From the IMG/VR virus record IMGVR_UViG_3300024350_000235, positions 20,372 to 84,371 of that record: a stretch of DNA of 64,000 nt. One strand, 5' to 3'. A program made the position numbers and the translations under genes. The notes under the pieces are model-generated. The model had not been told where the DNA came from and searched no databases. It saw only the letters and a program-made list of their open reading frames with translations. Position 1 is the first letter of the stretch. Every line of letters starts with the position of its first letter. This document shows positions 1 through 7,850 of the stretch, in pieces. This stretch comes from a virus.

Positions 1-657
1 AATGAGATCATCGGCATGGCTGCTGCTGTTGGCAAGTACTATGATGAGCTACATGAAATCAACTGTAAAGCAGAAATGGGTGAAACTATTCCTGAAAAAG
101 AATACATCCGTGCTATCTGGATGGCACTACATGCCAGCTATGCTCTAGAAGGTCTGCGTTTCATGGTGTCATTTGCCACCAGCTTGGCTATGGTAGAGAA
201 TAAGATTTTTATCGGTAATGGCAATATCATTAGCCTGATCCTACAGGATGAGATCCTACATAGAGATTGGACTGCTTATATCATCAATCAGGTAGTAAAG
301 GATGATCCACGTTTCCTAGAAGCCAAAAACGAATGCGTTGACGAAGTGTACAAATTGTACATGGATGTGATCCAAGAAGAAAAAAATTGGGCAGACTATC
401 TATTCCAAAAAGGACCAGTTATTGGACTAAATGCCAACATCCTAAAAGACTTCATGGATTATACAGCAGCCAACACGCTAAAAGAAATCGGCATCAAATA
501 CAATCAACCTGCTCCAAAGACTACGCCTATTCCTTGGTTCAACAAGCATAGCGACACGCACAAGAAACAGACAGCTCTACAGGAAAACGAATCGACCAAT
601 TATGTCATTGGTGTGATGAGTGATCAGATAAATTATGATGAGCTACCAGTTTTATAA
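1..657 (+). CDS. nrdB: Ribonucleotide reductase class Ia beta subunit, 5' partial
   Basis: Makes the diferric-tyrosyl radical used by NrdA to reduce ribonucleotides, feeding phage DNA synthesis. The frame is open from base 1 and has residues before the first Met (base 16), so the window starts inside the gene and only the last 218 residues are visible. Counting from that Met, iron-ligand regions typical of the family are seen: 'ALEGLRF' (Glu45) and 'DEILH' (Glu79, His82). The acidic tail 'YDELPVL' resembles the NrdB tail that docks on NrdA. A glutaredoxin gene follows after 8 nt, a common phage nrd arrangement. Confidence 0.95.
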   Translation, partial: NEIIGMAAAVGKYYDELHEINCKAEMGETIPEKEYIRAIWMALHASYALEGLRFMVSFATSLAMVENKIFIGNGNIISLILQDEILHRDWTAYIINQVVKDDPRFLEAKNECVDEVYKLYMDVIQEEKNWADYLFQKGPVIGLNANILKDFMDYTAANTLKEIGIKYNQPAPKTTPIPWFNKHSDTHKKQTALQENESTNYVIGVMSDQINYDELPVL

Positions 658-665
658 GGAAAGAG

Positions 666-896
666 ATGAAAGCTATCGTTTGGAGCAAGGATCAATGTCC
701 ATTTTGTGATCAGGCCAAAAACCTGCTCAAGATGAAGAACATTGAATTTGAAGAAAGAAATATACAGAAAGAGTGGACCAAAGAGCAACTGCTAGAAGCT
801 GTTCCTGGAGCACGTACAGTACCGCAGATTTTCCTAGACGGAGAATTGGTAGGCGGTTTCACAGAACTCAAGAAAAGGTTTACAAATGTTAATTGA
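666..896 (+). CDS. Glutaredoxin
   Basis: 76-residue thioredoxin-fold redox protein, probably the electron donor that re-reduces the phage ribonucleotide reductase. The active site CPFC is at residues 11-14 and the glutathione-binding cis-Pro segment 'TVPQIF' follows at the expected distance. An AGGAAAGAG ribosome binding site lies in the 8-nt gap after nrdB. The 3' end overlaps the next gene by 11 nt, so the three are probably one operon. Confidence 0.93.
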   Translation: MKAIVWSKDQCPFCDQAKNLLKMKNIEFEERNIQKEWTKEQLLEAVPGARTVPQIFLDGELVGGFTELKKRFTNVN

Positions 897-1173
897 TAAA
901 GGAATATCAGCTGGCGAAGTGATCACGCTCAAGCTGACCAGCGGAGAAGAATTGATCGCGAGACTGTCAGAAGAAACGCCCACAGCCTACAAGCTGACCA
1001 AGCCTATGGTTATTGGTATGGGACAGAAAGGACCAGGATTGATGCCCTATCTGTTTACAGTATCTCCTGACAAGGAAATCCCATTACTAAAAACTGCCGT
1101 GGCTATGATAGTACACAGCGATAAATCATTCGCAGATCAATATCTTCAGAGTACTACTAATCTAGTGATATAA
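886..1173 (+). CDS. Conserved small phage protein, Sm-like fold suspected
   Basis: 95 residues, predicted beta-rich. The N-terminal 'GEVITLKLTSGEELIARL' pattern resembles Sm/Lsm-like small barrels ('V.L..G....G.L'), but this is only a visual impression. It overlaps the glutaredoxin gene by 11 nt and ends 11 nt before the next gene, so it is translated with the nrdB block. No catalytic motif is visible. Function unknown. Confidence 0.7.
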   Translation: MLIDKGISAGEVITLKLTSGEELIARLSEETPTAYKLTKPMVIGMGQKGPGLMPYLFTVSPDKEIPLLKTAVAMIVHSDKSFADQYLQSTTNLVI

Positions 1174-1184
1174 GGAGATAAAAT

Positions 1185-1946
1185 ATGCCAGCCGTTCCAC
1201 CAGTCTATGTACCACCAACAGTACCTCCTGCGTTTGATGCAACTAATATTCAAAGCGTACCACTCAGTGCTGGCACGGCCGCCGGGGTTGGCCTTCCAAA
1301 TTATACTCTCCAGCTTAGTTCTATTGCTGGTTCTTTGTATTCTATCGCGGTCAATTTACAGCAATATCTACAACTAGAAGCAAGCGTAACTGCTGCGGGA
1401 ACTGGATCGTCATATAATGTTCAAGCTGTTATAGCCAATTCTCTAGATGGTATCATGCAAAATCTAGATTCTATGAATCAGCTGAGTGCTACCAGCACAG
1501 GCGCACTGGCAGACATGCAAAAAGCATTCGCAGGCATCAACACTTCGTTGAATGACATGACTGCTAACATACAGCTGGCAGCATCTAATCAGATCGACAA
1601 AGCAGAATTTGACAAGGCAGCTACTAACGCAGCATTGAAGAGAAACAATCTTCCAGAAGTGGAAGTAGCCGAAAGTACAGTAAGCACGTCTATCAGCAAG
1701 TCTGCTGGTAGAGCAGTCACTATGGCAACAGCAGTACAGACTACCTCGCTGGTCAGCACAGCTATCCAGAAAGGTACTACATTTGCTGGACAACAGGTGG
1801 ATCAATATGTAGTAACACCAGCTACTAACTTGTTTACAAAGATATTTGGTTCTACAGCCAAAGCAGCTAGCCCTGACGCATTGGCATCGAAAAGTACTAC
1901 TGAAACCAAAAAAGGTGTAAACTCAACTAAATTGTTTGGACCATGA
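1185..1946 (+). CDS. Hypothetical protein, possible virion or baseplate component
   Basis: 253 residues, Pro-rich start (MPAVPPVYVPPTVPPAF) followed by long Ala/Ser/Thr/Gln-rich, probably helical or fibrous stretches and no enzyme motif. RBS AAGGAG lies 8 nt before ATG. It overlaps the PAAR gene by 4 nt (ATGA), so the two are likely co-translated and may act in the same particle region. The structural role is inferred only from that neighbour. Confidence 0.65.
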   Translation: MPAVPPVYVPPTVPPAFDATNIQSVPLSAGTAAGVGLPNYTLQLSSIAGSLYSIAVNLQQYLQLEASVTAAGTGSSYNVQAVIANSLDGIMQNLDSMNQLSATSTGALADMQKAFAGINTSLNDMTANIQLAASNQIDKAEFDKAATNAALKRNNLPEVEVAESTVSTSISKSAGRAVTMATAVQTTSLVSTAIQKGTTFAGQQVDQYVVTPATNLFTKIFGSTAKAASPDALASKSTTETKKGVNSTKLFGP

Positions 1947-2191
1947 GCAAAGGTATAGCCAGAGTAGCCAATGACATAGCAGACACCAACATACAAAGTG
2001 GTGCTACGTCTATCATTTCCAACAACTTCGTGACTGCGCACGAAGGCAGCATCATGAGCTCCGGCAGTTCTATCGCTCAAGGATCTAGGACAGTGTTCGT
2101 GGAAAACAAACCTGTGGCTAGACAAAGCGATCTAACCAATAACGGAGAAGCACTGCGTACAGGCAGTGAAAATATAATAGTAGGTGGTTGA
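1943..2191 (+). CDS. PAAR-like spike-tip protein
   Basis: 82 residues with the small beta pattern of PAAR proteins that sharpen the central spike of contractile tails: 'SGSSIAQGSRTVFVENKP', then 'VARQSD' and the terminal 'GSENIIVGG'. In phages it would cap the baseplate needle and help pierce the outer membrane. Metal-binding His residues are not as clear as in canonical PAAR proteins. It overlaps both neighbours by 4 nt. Confidence 0.8.
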   Translation: MSKGIARVANDIADTNIQSGATSIISNNFVTAHEGSIMSSGSSIAQGSRTVFVENKPVARQSDLTNNGEALRTGSENIIVGG

Positions 2192-2601
2192 TGAAAAAGA
2201 TTCTATGGAACACATTGGGTTTTGCCAGTCTTGGCATGGCCTATATTGGATTTGTCACACCCGGCATACCGTTTAGTATCTTTCTAGTATTTTCAGCTTA
2301 CTGTTTTGCCAAAGTCAATCCCAAGATGCATGCGTGGCTATACAATCACAAATGGTTTGGACCTTTCCTTACCAATTGGGGTGAGAAGCGTGTGTTTCCA
2401 TTCTACGGCAAGATAGCCATGGTGTTGGTCATGGACAGCAGTTTGATCATCATGTGGTTCACTACTAAAAATCCTGTAGCAGTAGCAGCTACAGGCATCA
2501 CTATGTTGTTGGTAGCTATTTGGGCATGGCGCTTTCCATCTACCGTGGAAGAATGGAAGAGACGCAAAGACGCAGGTGAGAAGATTGGATGGTTTAGATG
2601 A
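2188..2601 (+). CDS. DUF454 (YbaN-like) inner-membrane protein
   Basis: 137 residues matching the YbaN/DUF454 pattern: an N-terminal 'GFASLGMAYIGFVTPGIP' hydrophobic segment, a 'FAKVNPKMHAWLYNHKWFGP' region, and C-terminal membrane segments ending in a basic tail. The family is widespread in proteobacteria without a firmly known role; here it would sit in the inner membrane. It overlaps the genes on both sides by 4 nt, in a tightly coupled operon. Confidence 0.85.
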   Translation: MMKKILWNTLGFASLGMAYIGFVTPGIPFSIFLVFSAYCFAKVNPKMHAWLYNHKWFGPFLTNWGEKRVFPFYGKIAMVLVMDSSLIIMWFTTKNPVAVAATGITMLLVAIWAWRFPSTVEEWKRRKDAGEKIGWFR

Positions 2602-3245
2602 AATCCGATGTGTTAGGTCTGTTTGCGGTACCGCTTTATCGCTCTAGCATCGATCCTATAGATCCTATTACTCTTAACAGGCTGTTCAATTTCGAATATG
2701 AAAAAAGTTCATACGATCAAGACATAATCACACATAAAGAAACTGCCGAAAGGCATCTATTAGATCGTCCAGAATTCGCTGGCCTGAAGAAAAGCCTACA
2801 GGCCAAGATAGATGAATATGCTTATGAATATCTAGGCACAGATAAAAACCTGTCTTGGCAGATCACTACCAGTTGGGTCAATAAAGCAGAACCTGGCGGC
2901 TATCATGCTGCTCATGTACATAGCAACAGTCTCTTGAGTGGTGTGCTGTATCTCAAGACCAATCCAAAATCCGGTGCTATCTGTTTCTATAAAAATTCAG
3001 CTTATCATACATTATTCACCCAAACAATCAATGTAGATTTTGATAAAACTACAGATTGGAATATGGAAAGCGTAGGCTTGACACCCAAGGACTTTGATGT
3101 TTTAATATTTCCATCAACACTTAGTCATTCAGTGATGAGCAATGACTCGCAGGAAGATCGATACAGTTTGGCATTCAATGTATTTCCTGTAGGGACTGTC
3201 GCTGTTGGCAGCAACAGCGAACTAACCATAGGGAGAAAGATATGA
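2598..3245 (+). CDS. 2OG-Fe(II) oxygenase family protein (TIGR02466-like)
   Basis: 215 residues. It resembles phage 2-oxoglutarate/Fe(II) oxygenases: a His-rich strand 'GGYHAAHVHSNSLLSGVLYL' (residues about 98-117), a distal 'LSHSVMSN' that would carry the second facial-triad His, and a downstream Arg ('EDRYSLAFN') suited to bind 2OG. The substrate is unknown. It is one of six 2OG-like proteins in the window. Overlaps the gene before and the gene after by 4 nt each. Confidence 0.8.
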   Translation: MKSDVLGLFAVPLYRSSIDPIDPITLNRLFNFEYEKSSYDQDIITHKETAERHLLDRPEFAGLKKSLQAKIDEYAYEYLGTDKNLSWQITTSWVNKAEPGGYHAAHVHSNSLLSGVLYLKTNPKSGAICFYKNSAYHTLFTQTINVDFDKTTDWNMESVGLTPKDFDVLIFPSTLSHSVMSNDSQEDRYSLAFNVFPVGTVAVGSNSELTIGRKI

Positions 3246-3433
3246 TAGTCAATATAGCTAACAAGATCGGACAGGCACACGGAAAGTTTTTTCTGTGGCT
3301 GAGCAAGAAAGCTGAAAGCCATCCTTTGTGGGCAGTGGCATTGACGCTGTGGGCATTGTATGAAATCTTTGAACACATAGCACTACCGACGATTGGTGTG
3401 TTATGGGCGACAGGTGACCTCACACTGCGCTAG
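3242..3433 (+). CDS. Small membrane protein
   Basis: 63 residues with a central hydrophobic segment ('HPLWAVALTLWALYEIFEHI') and a basic N-terminal amphipathic region. The start overlaps the upstream stop by 4 nt and the TAG stop lies inside the 5' acceptor arm of the following tRNA. Function unknown. Confidence 0.65.
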   Translation: MIVNIANKIGQAHGKFFLWLSKKAESHPLWAVALTLWALYEIFEHIALPTIGVLWATGDLTLR

Positions 3434-3500
3434 AAGCTCAATGGATAGGCAGAGACTTCTAAACTCTCGATAGCAGGTTCGATTCCTGTCTGGCGCACCA
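3427..3500 (+). tRNA. tRNA-Arg(TCT), alternative fold gives anticodon CTA
   Basis: Acceptor GCGCTAG/CTGGCGC with discriminator A and encoded CCA, T-arm GCAGG-TTCGATT-CCTGT. By alignment with proteobacterial tRNA-Arg(TCT) the anticodon loop is CTTCTAA (anticodon TCT, reads AGA) with one mismatch at the loop end of the stem. Moving the stem by one base gives loop TTCTAAA with anticodon CTA, an amber-suppressor reading, with an equally mismatched stem and a 4-nt variable loop. TCT is preferred because it keeps a 5-nt variable loop. Confidence 0.85.
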
Positions 3501-3514
3501 TTTAAGGAAACTGT

Positions 3515-3967
3515 ATGAAAATTCAAACGGCAACTATTACTCATGTATATCCTACTGAAGTTTGGTTCGAAAAAGATTTCTTCGGAACTATACATATCAA
3601 GATACAACACATGGCTCCGGGTGAAAAACCATTTACTTTCATCCAGTTACATTACAATTATGCCTACACCAGCAACAGCCATCAACGAGACATGGCCAAG
3701 CAGATTGGAAAGTTGCTAGGGCAGGATGACATCCAGGAGCGTCCTTATGACATGCCCAATATAATGCCAGCTAACGATGATAGCGAAACTGACTGTTACT
3801 GTTTTAACTGTAACAAAGACAAAAAGACTTTCTCGGGCATTCCTTTTGTTGCCACTGTGATGATAGTATGTCCTACCTGCGGCAACAAACGCTGCCCACA
3901 CGCAACTGATCACAATCTAGAATGTACAGGTTCTAACGAACCCGGACAACCAGGAAGTAGGTATTAA
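3515..3967 (+). CDS. Hypothetical protein with C-terminal zinc ribbon
   Basis: 150 residues. The N-terminal two thirds is beta-rich without a known motif. The C-terminal part has several Cys pairs ('CYCFNCNKDKK', then 'CPTCGNKRCPH') that look like a zinc ribbon, suggesting nucleic-acid or protein binding. An AAGGAA site precedes the ATG by 5 nt. The gene directly follows the tRNA. Confidence 0.7.
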   Translation: MKIQTATITHVYPTEVWFEKDFFGTIHIKIQHMAPGEKPFTFIQLHYNYAYTSNSHQRDMAKQIGKLLGQDDIQERPYDMPNIMPANDDSETDCYCFNCNKDKKTFSGIPFVATVMIVCPTCGNKRCPHATDHNLECTGSNEPGQPGSRY

Positions 3968-4014
3968 AATTCATAAGACAAAATCGCATAAATACACTAC
4001 AGGAGGGACTGGCT

Positions 4015-4173
4015 ATGAAACAGAAAAAACTGCTTCAGAAACTGTATCAGGCTTGTCTTTCACACGATGAAGAAGCGATTTCCAAACTCCGTAAAAAAGA
4101 GTTTGCCAAGATACTGAAACACCGCGCTGAAGGCAAACCATTTGGTACAAAGTGGACTTTGGTAAGGATTTAG
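4015..4173 (+). CDS. Small basic protein, 52 residues
   Basis: Short gene with a strong AGGAGGG site 8 nt before ATG and a late-type TAAATA box about 20 nt upstream (near 3990). Product is Lys-rich (MKQKKLLQKLYQACLSHDEE ... KWTLVRI), probably helical. No family recognised. The good translation and promoter signals are the main support. Confidence 0.65.
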   Translation: MKQKKLLQKLYQACLSHDEEAISKLRKKEFAKILKHRAEGKPFGTKWTLVRI

Positions 4174-4212
4174 TTTCGTAACAGAAACGTAATCTTTCTA
4201 CGTCGATGCTGC

Positions 4213-4220
4213 GATAAATA
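4213..4220 (+). promoter_or_regulatory. Late-promoter-like box GATAAATA
   Basis: Matches the T4-late-like box repeated through the window. It ends 5 nt before ATG 4226, so the transcript would begin at or next to that codon (leaderless). Confidence 0.5.
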
Positions 4221-4225
4221 TGGGT

Positions 4226-5023
4226 ATGATGCCTAAGACTTATCGCAGCATTTTTATTTCAGATGTTCACCTTGGTACTCGTGACTGTAAGGCTGAACAG
4301 CTCAACAACTTCCTCAAACACAACACCTGCGAAACGCTCTACATGGTAGGCGATATAATCGACGCATGGAAAATCCAACAGAACAAATGGCGCTGGAAGC
4401 AGAGCCATACCAATGTGGTACGCCGTATCATGGGGCATGCCAAGCGTGGTACCCGTGTGGTCTACATAGCAGGCAATCACGATGAGTTCCTGCGCCCTTT
4501 GATGCCCTATGGTATTGGGTTTGGTTTGATAGAAGTCTGTAATCAAACAGAACATGTGGGGCTGGATGGCAAACACTATTTGGTCACACACGGTGATCTA
4601 TTTGACGGCATCACTAGACTGGCACCATGGTTATCATTCCTAGGTGATAAAGCCTATGATTTTGTCTTAGCCGTCAATAGCAAATACAACTGGATACGAC
4701 ATCGTCTAGGCTTTGGCTACTGGAGTCTCAGCAAATATCTCAAAGGACGAGTCAAGAAGGCCGTGGACTTCATGTTCCAGTTTGAACGAAACCTAGCTGC
4801 CTACTGTAAGAAGCGAGGCTTTGATGGTGTCATCTGCGGACACATACATCACGCAGAAATCAAAGACATAGATGGTATAACATACATGAACGACGGCGAC
4901 TGGGTTGAGTCCATGACTGCTCTAGTCGAACATTGGGACGGCCGTTGGGAAATAGTTACATGGACTAAACAGAATGACAAAGACGATACTGATAATAACA
5001 GACAACCTGCCGGAACAGATTAA
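4226..5023 (+). CDS. LpxH-like calcineurin-type metallophosphoesterase
   Basis: About 265 residues with all metallophosphoesterase blocks: 'ISDVHLG', 'MVGDIIDAW', 'AGNHDE', 'VTHGDLFDG' and 'CGHIHHAE'. The organisation resembles UDP-2,3-diacylglucosamine hydrolase (LpxH) and related envelope phosphoesterases. It overlaps the following GT4 gene by 50 nt. Such phosphoesterase-glycosyltransferase pairs also occur in bacteria, so a role in lipid or surface glycan metabolism is plausible. Start: ATG 4220 lies within the late promoter box, ATG 4226 is 5 nt after it, and no Shine-Dalgarno site is visible, so 4226 is preferred. Confidence 0.85.
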   Translation: MMPKTYRSIFISDVHLGTRDCKAEQLNNFLKHNTCETLYMVGDIIDAWKIQQNKWRWKQSHTNVVRRIMGHAKRGTRVVYIAGNHDEFLRPLMPYGIGFGLIEVCNQTEHVGLDGKHYLVTHGDLFDGITRLAPWLSFLGDKAYDFVLAVNSKYNWIRHRLGFGYWSLSKYLKGRVKKAVDFMFQFERNLAAYCKKRGFDGVICGHIHHAEIKDIDGITYMNDGDWVESMTALVEHWDGRWEIVTWTKQNDKDDTDNNRQPAGTD

Positions 5024-5978
5024 TGGCGTGGTTACCACTTACAAAAATATTGAAGCGTGTGCGACTCTGGACGGTTATAACATTGTGGTGCTTCATCCCG
5101 GGTGGTTCCGCTACATTGATTGCCCTTTCTATAACGAAGTCAAACTTGCCTATCCCCGGGCGTTGGGCAAGAAGATTGAGGAGATACGTCCGGATCATAT
5201 CCATATCGCCACAGAGGGTCCTCTTGGTCTGTGGGCTAGAGCATATCTTTCATTGGATACTAGCTATTCTGGGCGTAGGTACAATACTGCTTACCATACT
5301 AAGTTCCCTGAAGGTCTAAAGAAACTCTTAGGTATCCCCGAATGGATCACGTGGCTGTACATACGTTGGTTCCATAAACACGCAGGCAAGGTCTTGACCA
5401 CTACAGATACCATGGTGCGAGAGCTACACGCACACGGATTAGAAATGCCCATAGTGCCTTGGACACGCGGTGTTGATCGTGACATATTCAATCCCAGCTC
5501 TAGGACGACCACACAGTGTACCAAACCCTTGATGGTCTGTGTCAGCCGAGTTAGCAAAGAAAAGAATCTAGAAAAGTTCTTTGAACTGGATCATCCTGGC
5601 ACCAAGATCATGGTAGGCGGCGGTCCTATGTTGGAAACCTACAAACGGAAATATCCTGATGTACATTTCGTAGGGCCAAAAACTGGCAAAGATCTTGCCA
5701 AATATTTTGCCAATGCTGATGTGTTTGTGTTCCCTAGTCGTTGGGAAACGTTTGGATTGGTCATGATAGAAGCCATGGCCTGCGGTACACCTGTTGCTGC
5801 CTATCCCTGCCAAGGACCACTCGATGTCGTGGAAGAAGGTGTCACGGGCTGTATGAACGAAAGTCTAGAACAGGCCGTACAAGATGCTCTCAAGCTGGAT
5901 CGCGATCGAGTATTAGAAGGCAGCTATCGTTGGACCTGGGAACGAGCCTGGGAAATCTTTAAAATCAATTTGGTCTAA
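4974..5978 (+). CDS. GT4-family glycosyltransferase
   Basis: 334 residues, GT-B fold retaining glycosyltransferase. The N-terminal domain has the 'DNLPEQINGVVTTYKN' signature and 'HIATEGPLG'. The C-terminal domain has the nucleotide-sugar site with 'CVSRVSKEKNLEKF' and the EX7E-type motif 'PSRWETFGLVMIEAMACGTP'. It probably transfers a sugar to a lipid or surface glycan; donor and acceptor cannot be read from sequence. The start lies 50 nt inside the preceding phosphoesterase gene, a strong sign of coupling. Confidence 0.9.
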   Translation: MTKTILIITDNLPEQINGVVTTYKNIEACATLDGYNIVVLHPGWFRYIDCPFYNEVKLAYPRALGKKIEEIRPDHIHIATEGPLGLWARAYLSLDTSYSGRRYNTAYHTKFPEGLKKLLGIPEWITWLYIRWFHKHAGKVLTTTDTMVRELHAHGLEMPIVPWTRGVDRDIFNPSSRTTTQCTKPLMVCVSRVSKEKNLEKFFELDHPGTKIMVGGGPMLETYKRKYPDVHFVGPKTGKDLAKYFANADVFVFPSRWETFGLVMIEAMACGTPVAAYPCQGPLDVVEEGVTGCMNESLEQAVQDALKLDRDRVLEGSYRWTWERAWEIFKINLV

Positions 5979-6002
5979 TCGCTCAAAACGTAGTATTGGG
6001 TC

Positions 6003-6031
6003 TTGACGGGCCCACAGTTTAGCTATACACT
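6003..6031 (+). promoter_or_regulatory. Sigma70-like promoter for AAA ATPase gene
   Basis: TTGACG, 17-nt spacer, TACACT; predicted transcription start near 6038, about 25 nt before ATG 6064. Confidence 0.5.
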
Positions 6032-6063
6032 ATACAAGCATTAACTAACTTCGAAAGAGCGAA

Positions 6064-7140
6064 ATGACTTACTTTCTCAAATCAGGCAATACCTATCGTG
6101 TTTCTAAGAAAGAAGCACTGGATCTACGCGAAACTCTTCCTGCTGGCAACTATGTCATCAAGAAGAACGAACTGACCGGTGAGCTTTTCTTAGAAGCTAT
6201 CGATAAGTTTGAGATCAAGGGCAAGGTCTACGGTGACACTACTAAACGTGCGGATCGTATCCTTTATTCTTTTAACGATCGTCCTGCGACCACTGGTGTG
6301 ATGCTTACTGGCGAAAAGGGTTCTGGTAAGACCCTGCTGGCCAAGATGCTGTCAGTCAAAGGCTACGACCAAGGCATCCCTACTATCGTTATCAATCAAC
6401 CTTGGTGTGGTGAATCTTTCAATGCTTTTATCCAAAGCATCGAGCAGCCTGTGATCGTTGTGTTCGACGAATTCGAAAAGGTCTACGATGAGCAAGAACA
6501 GGAAATGATGCTGACTTTGCTGGATGGTGTGTACCCAACCAAGAAGCTGTTTGTGTTGACCTGTAACGACAAGTGGCGTGTTAATCAACACATGCGCAAT
6601 CGTCCTGGTCGTATCTTCTACAGCCTAGAGTACAAAGGTCTTGAAGCAGAGTTCATCCGTGAATACTGCGAAGACAATCTCAATGCCAAAGAACATATCG
6701 ATCGTATCATCGGTATCGCTGGTACGTTTGATCAGTTCAACTTTGACATGCTGAAAGCATTGGTTGAAGAAATGAATCGCTTTGGTGAAACACCTCAAGA
6801 AGCTATGACCATGCTCAACACCAAACCAGAATACAGCAGCGAGTCTCGTTATAAGATCAAACTGCTGGTTAATGGTGAGGAAGTTGGCGATGCTGACTTC
6901 GAAGATAAAGAGTGGCATGGTAACCCGCTGAACAAGCGTGTGCGTATTAGCTACAAGAGCTACTCACCAGATCCTGAAGCAGATGGTGACTGGGATTGGG
7001 ACACGCTGACCTTCGAGCCTCAACAGCTCAAGAAGATCGATGACAATGGCAATAAGTATGTGTTCGCTAACACAGATGGCGCACAGCTGGTATTGACCAA
7101 AGTCAAAGAACAAAGCTACCGTTACTGGGACGCTTTCTAA
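6064..7140 (+). CDS. AAA+ ATPase
   Basis: 358 residues with a complete ATPase core: Walker A GEKGSGKT (residues 83-90), Walker B IVVFDE (131-136), sensor-1 Asn in 'LTCNDKWR' (about 168) and an Arg-rich 'NRPGRIF' further on. The C-terminal third (from about residue 255) is acidic and beta-rich and may bind a substrate. AAA proteins of this type are common in large myoviruses with unassigned roles (remodelling or chaperone-like). Stands alone behind its own sigma70-like promoter. Codon use is smoother and less A-rich than that of the neighbours. Confidence 0.85.
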   Translation: MTYFLKSGNTYRVSKKEALDLRETLPAGNYVIKKNELTGELFLEAIDKFEIKGKVYGDTTKRADRILYSFNDRPATTGVMLTGEKGSGKTLLAKMLSVKGYDQGIPTIVINQPWCGESFNAFIQSIEQPVIVVFDEFEKVYDEQEQEMMLTLLDGVYPTKKLFVLTCNDKWRVNQHMRNRPGRIFYSLEYKGLEAEFIREYCEDNLNAKEHIDRIIGIAGTFDQFNFDMLKALVEEMNRFGETPQEAMTMLNTKPEYSSESRYKIKLLVNGEEVGDADFEDKEWHGNPLNKRVRISYKSYSPDPEADGDWDWDTLTFEPQQLKKIDDNGNKYVFANTDGAQLVLTKVKEQSYRYWDAF

Positions 7141-7152
7141 TTAAATAAAAAC

Positions 7153-7171
7153 ATGGGGGTGAAAGTCCCCC
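7153..7171 (+). other. GC-rich leader hairpin
   Basis: TGGGGG-TGAAAGT-CCCCCA stem-loop located just before the ribosome binding site of the next gene. It has no T-run, so it could be a 3' end of the AAA mRNA or a leader structure. Confidence 0.5.
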
Positions 7172-7194
7172 AACTAACTTAAAGGAAAAACAAA

Positions 7195-7770
7195 ATGAAA
7201 TAGATTGAATATGCTTGTAAGGACGTAGTGTTCCATTTTAACAAAAAACACTTAGAAGACCAAACCATACCCATGTGGGTCTTAAAATTTCATGGGGAGA
7301 CGTTATACGTCAATCATGTGGATTGTTCAGTTCCTTGGAGTACTAAGGAAACACCTGATAACAGTCATACAAAAGGTAGTATCAAAGTCAAAGATGTTTT
7401 ATTACAAATTGACGATGAAAACAACGCTACTATTAAAACTCTCACACTCGTAGACAAATACAGACTTCGTAATCAGAAGTTGGGTATCACACGAGTCATG
7501 TTTAGTCCCCACAGCGCCTTTCATAAGGCCCTACAGAAAAACGAGTTCAAACACAGTCCATTTAAGACTATCATAGGTCGTTGTTCTAGTTCGTTCATTA
7601 TCTGTGATCTGCTGAACAAGTCTGATATCACTATAGCAGCGTTGAAGTATACTGATAAGTTCCGTATCGTCAAACCAAACGAAAGTTACTTTACTGAGTA
7701 TGACGAAATCAAAGGAGATAACATTCCTGTAGATTACGGACATCCTAGCACACCTTACGAGTACAGTTGA
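7195..7770 (+). CDS. Hypothetical protein with in-frame amber at codon 3
   Basis: The best start is ATG 7195, with AAAGGA upstream at good spacing, but the frame reads Met-Lys-TAG-Ile-Glu-Tyr and then stays open to 7770. Without suppression the nearest in-frame start is GTG 7228, which has no ribosome binding site. Full product would be about 190 residues, beta-rich, containing 'HFNKKHLEDQTIPMWVLKF' and 'VDKYRLRNQKLG'; no family recognised. Possibilities are amber readthrough, use of the weak downstream start, a recent inactivating mutation, or a sequence error. A terminator follows at 7778. Confidence 0.6.
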
Positions 7771-7777
7771 TCGGTTC

Positions 7778-7806
7778 AAAAATAGGGCTGTAAAGGCCCT
7801 ATTTTT
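7778..7806 (+). terminator. Rho-independent terminator
   Basis: AAATAGGGC-TGTAAA-GGCCCTATTTTT stem-loop with a T-run, directly after the stop at 7770. Confidence 0.85.
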
Positions 7807-7850
7807 ATGGCTAGACCCATTAAATATGTATATGGCCTGGGAGCAATGTC

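Noticed and set aside
3427-3500. Firm call of an amber suppressor tRNA
   Set aside because: The CTA fold needs a 4-nt variable loop and TAG is used as a stop elsewhere; homology favours Arg(TCT). Kept only as an alternative.
5023-5319. 98-codon plus-strand frame inside the glycosyltransferase gene
   Set aside because: Out-of-frame shadow; the GT4 frame shows full family motifs.
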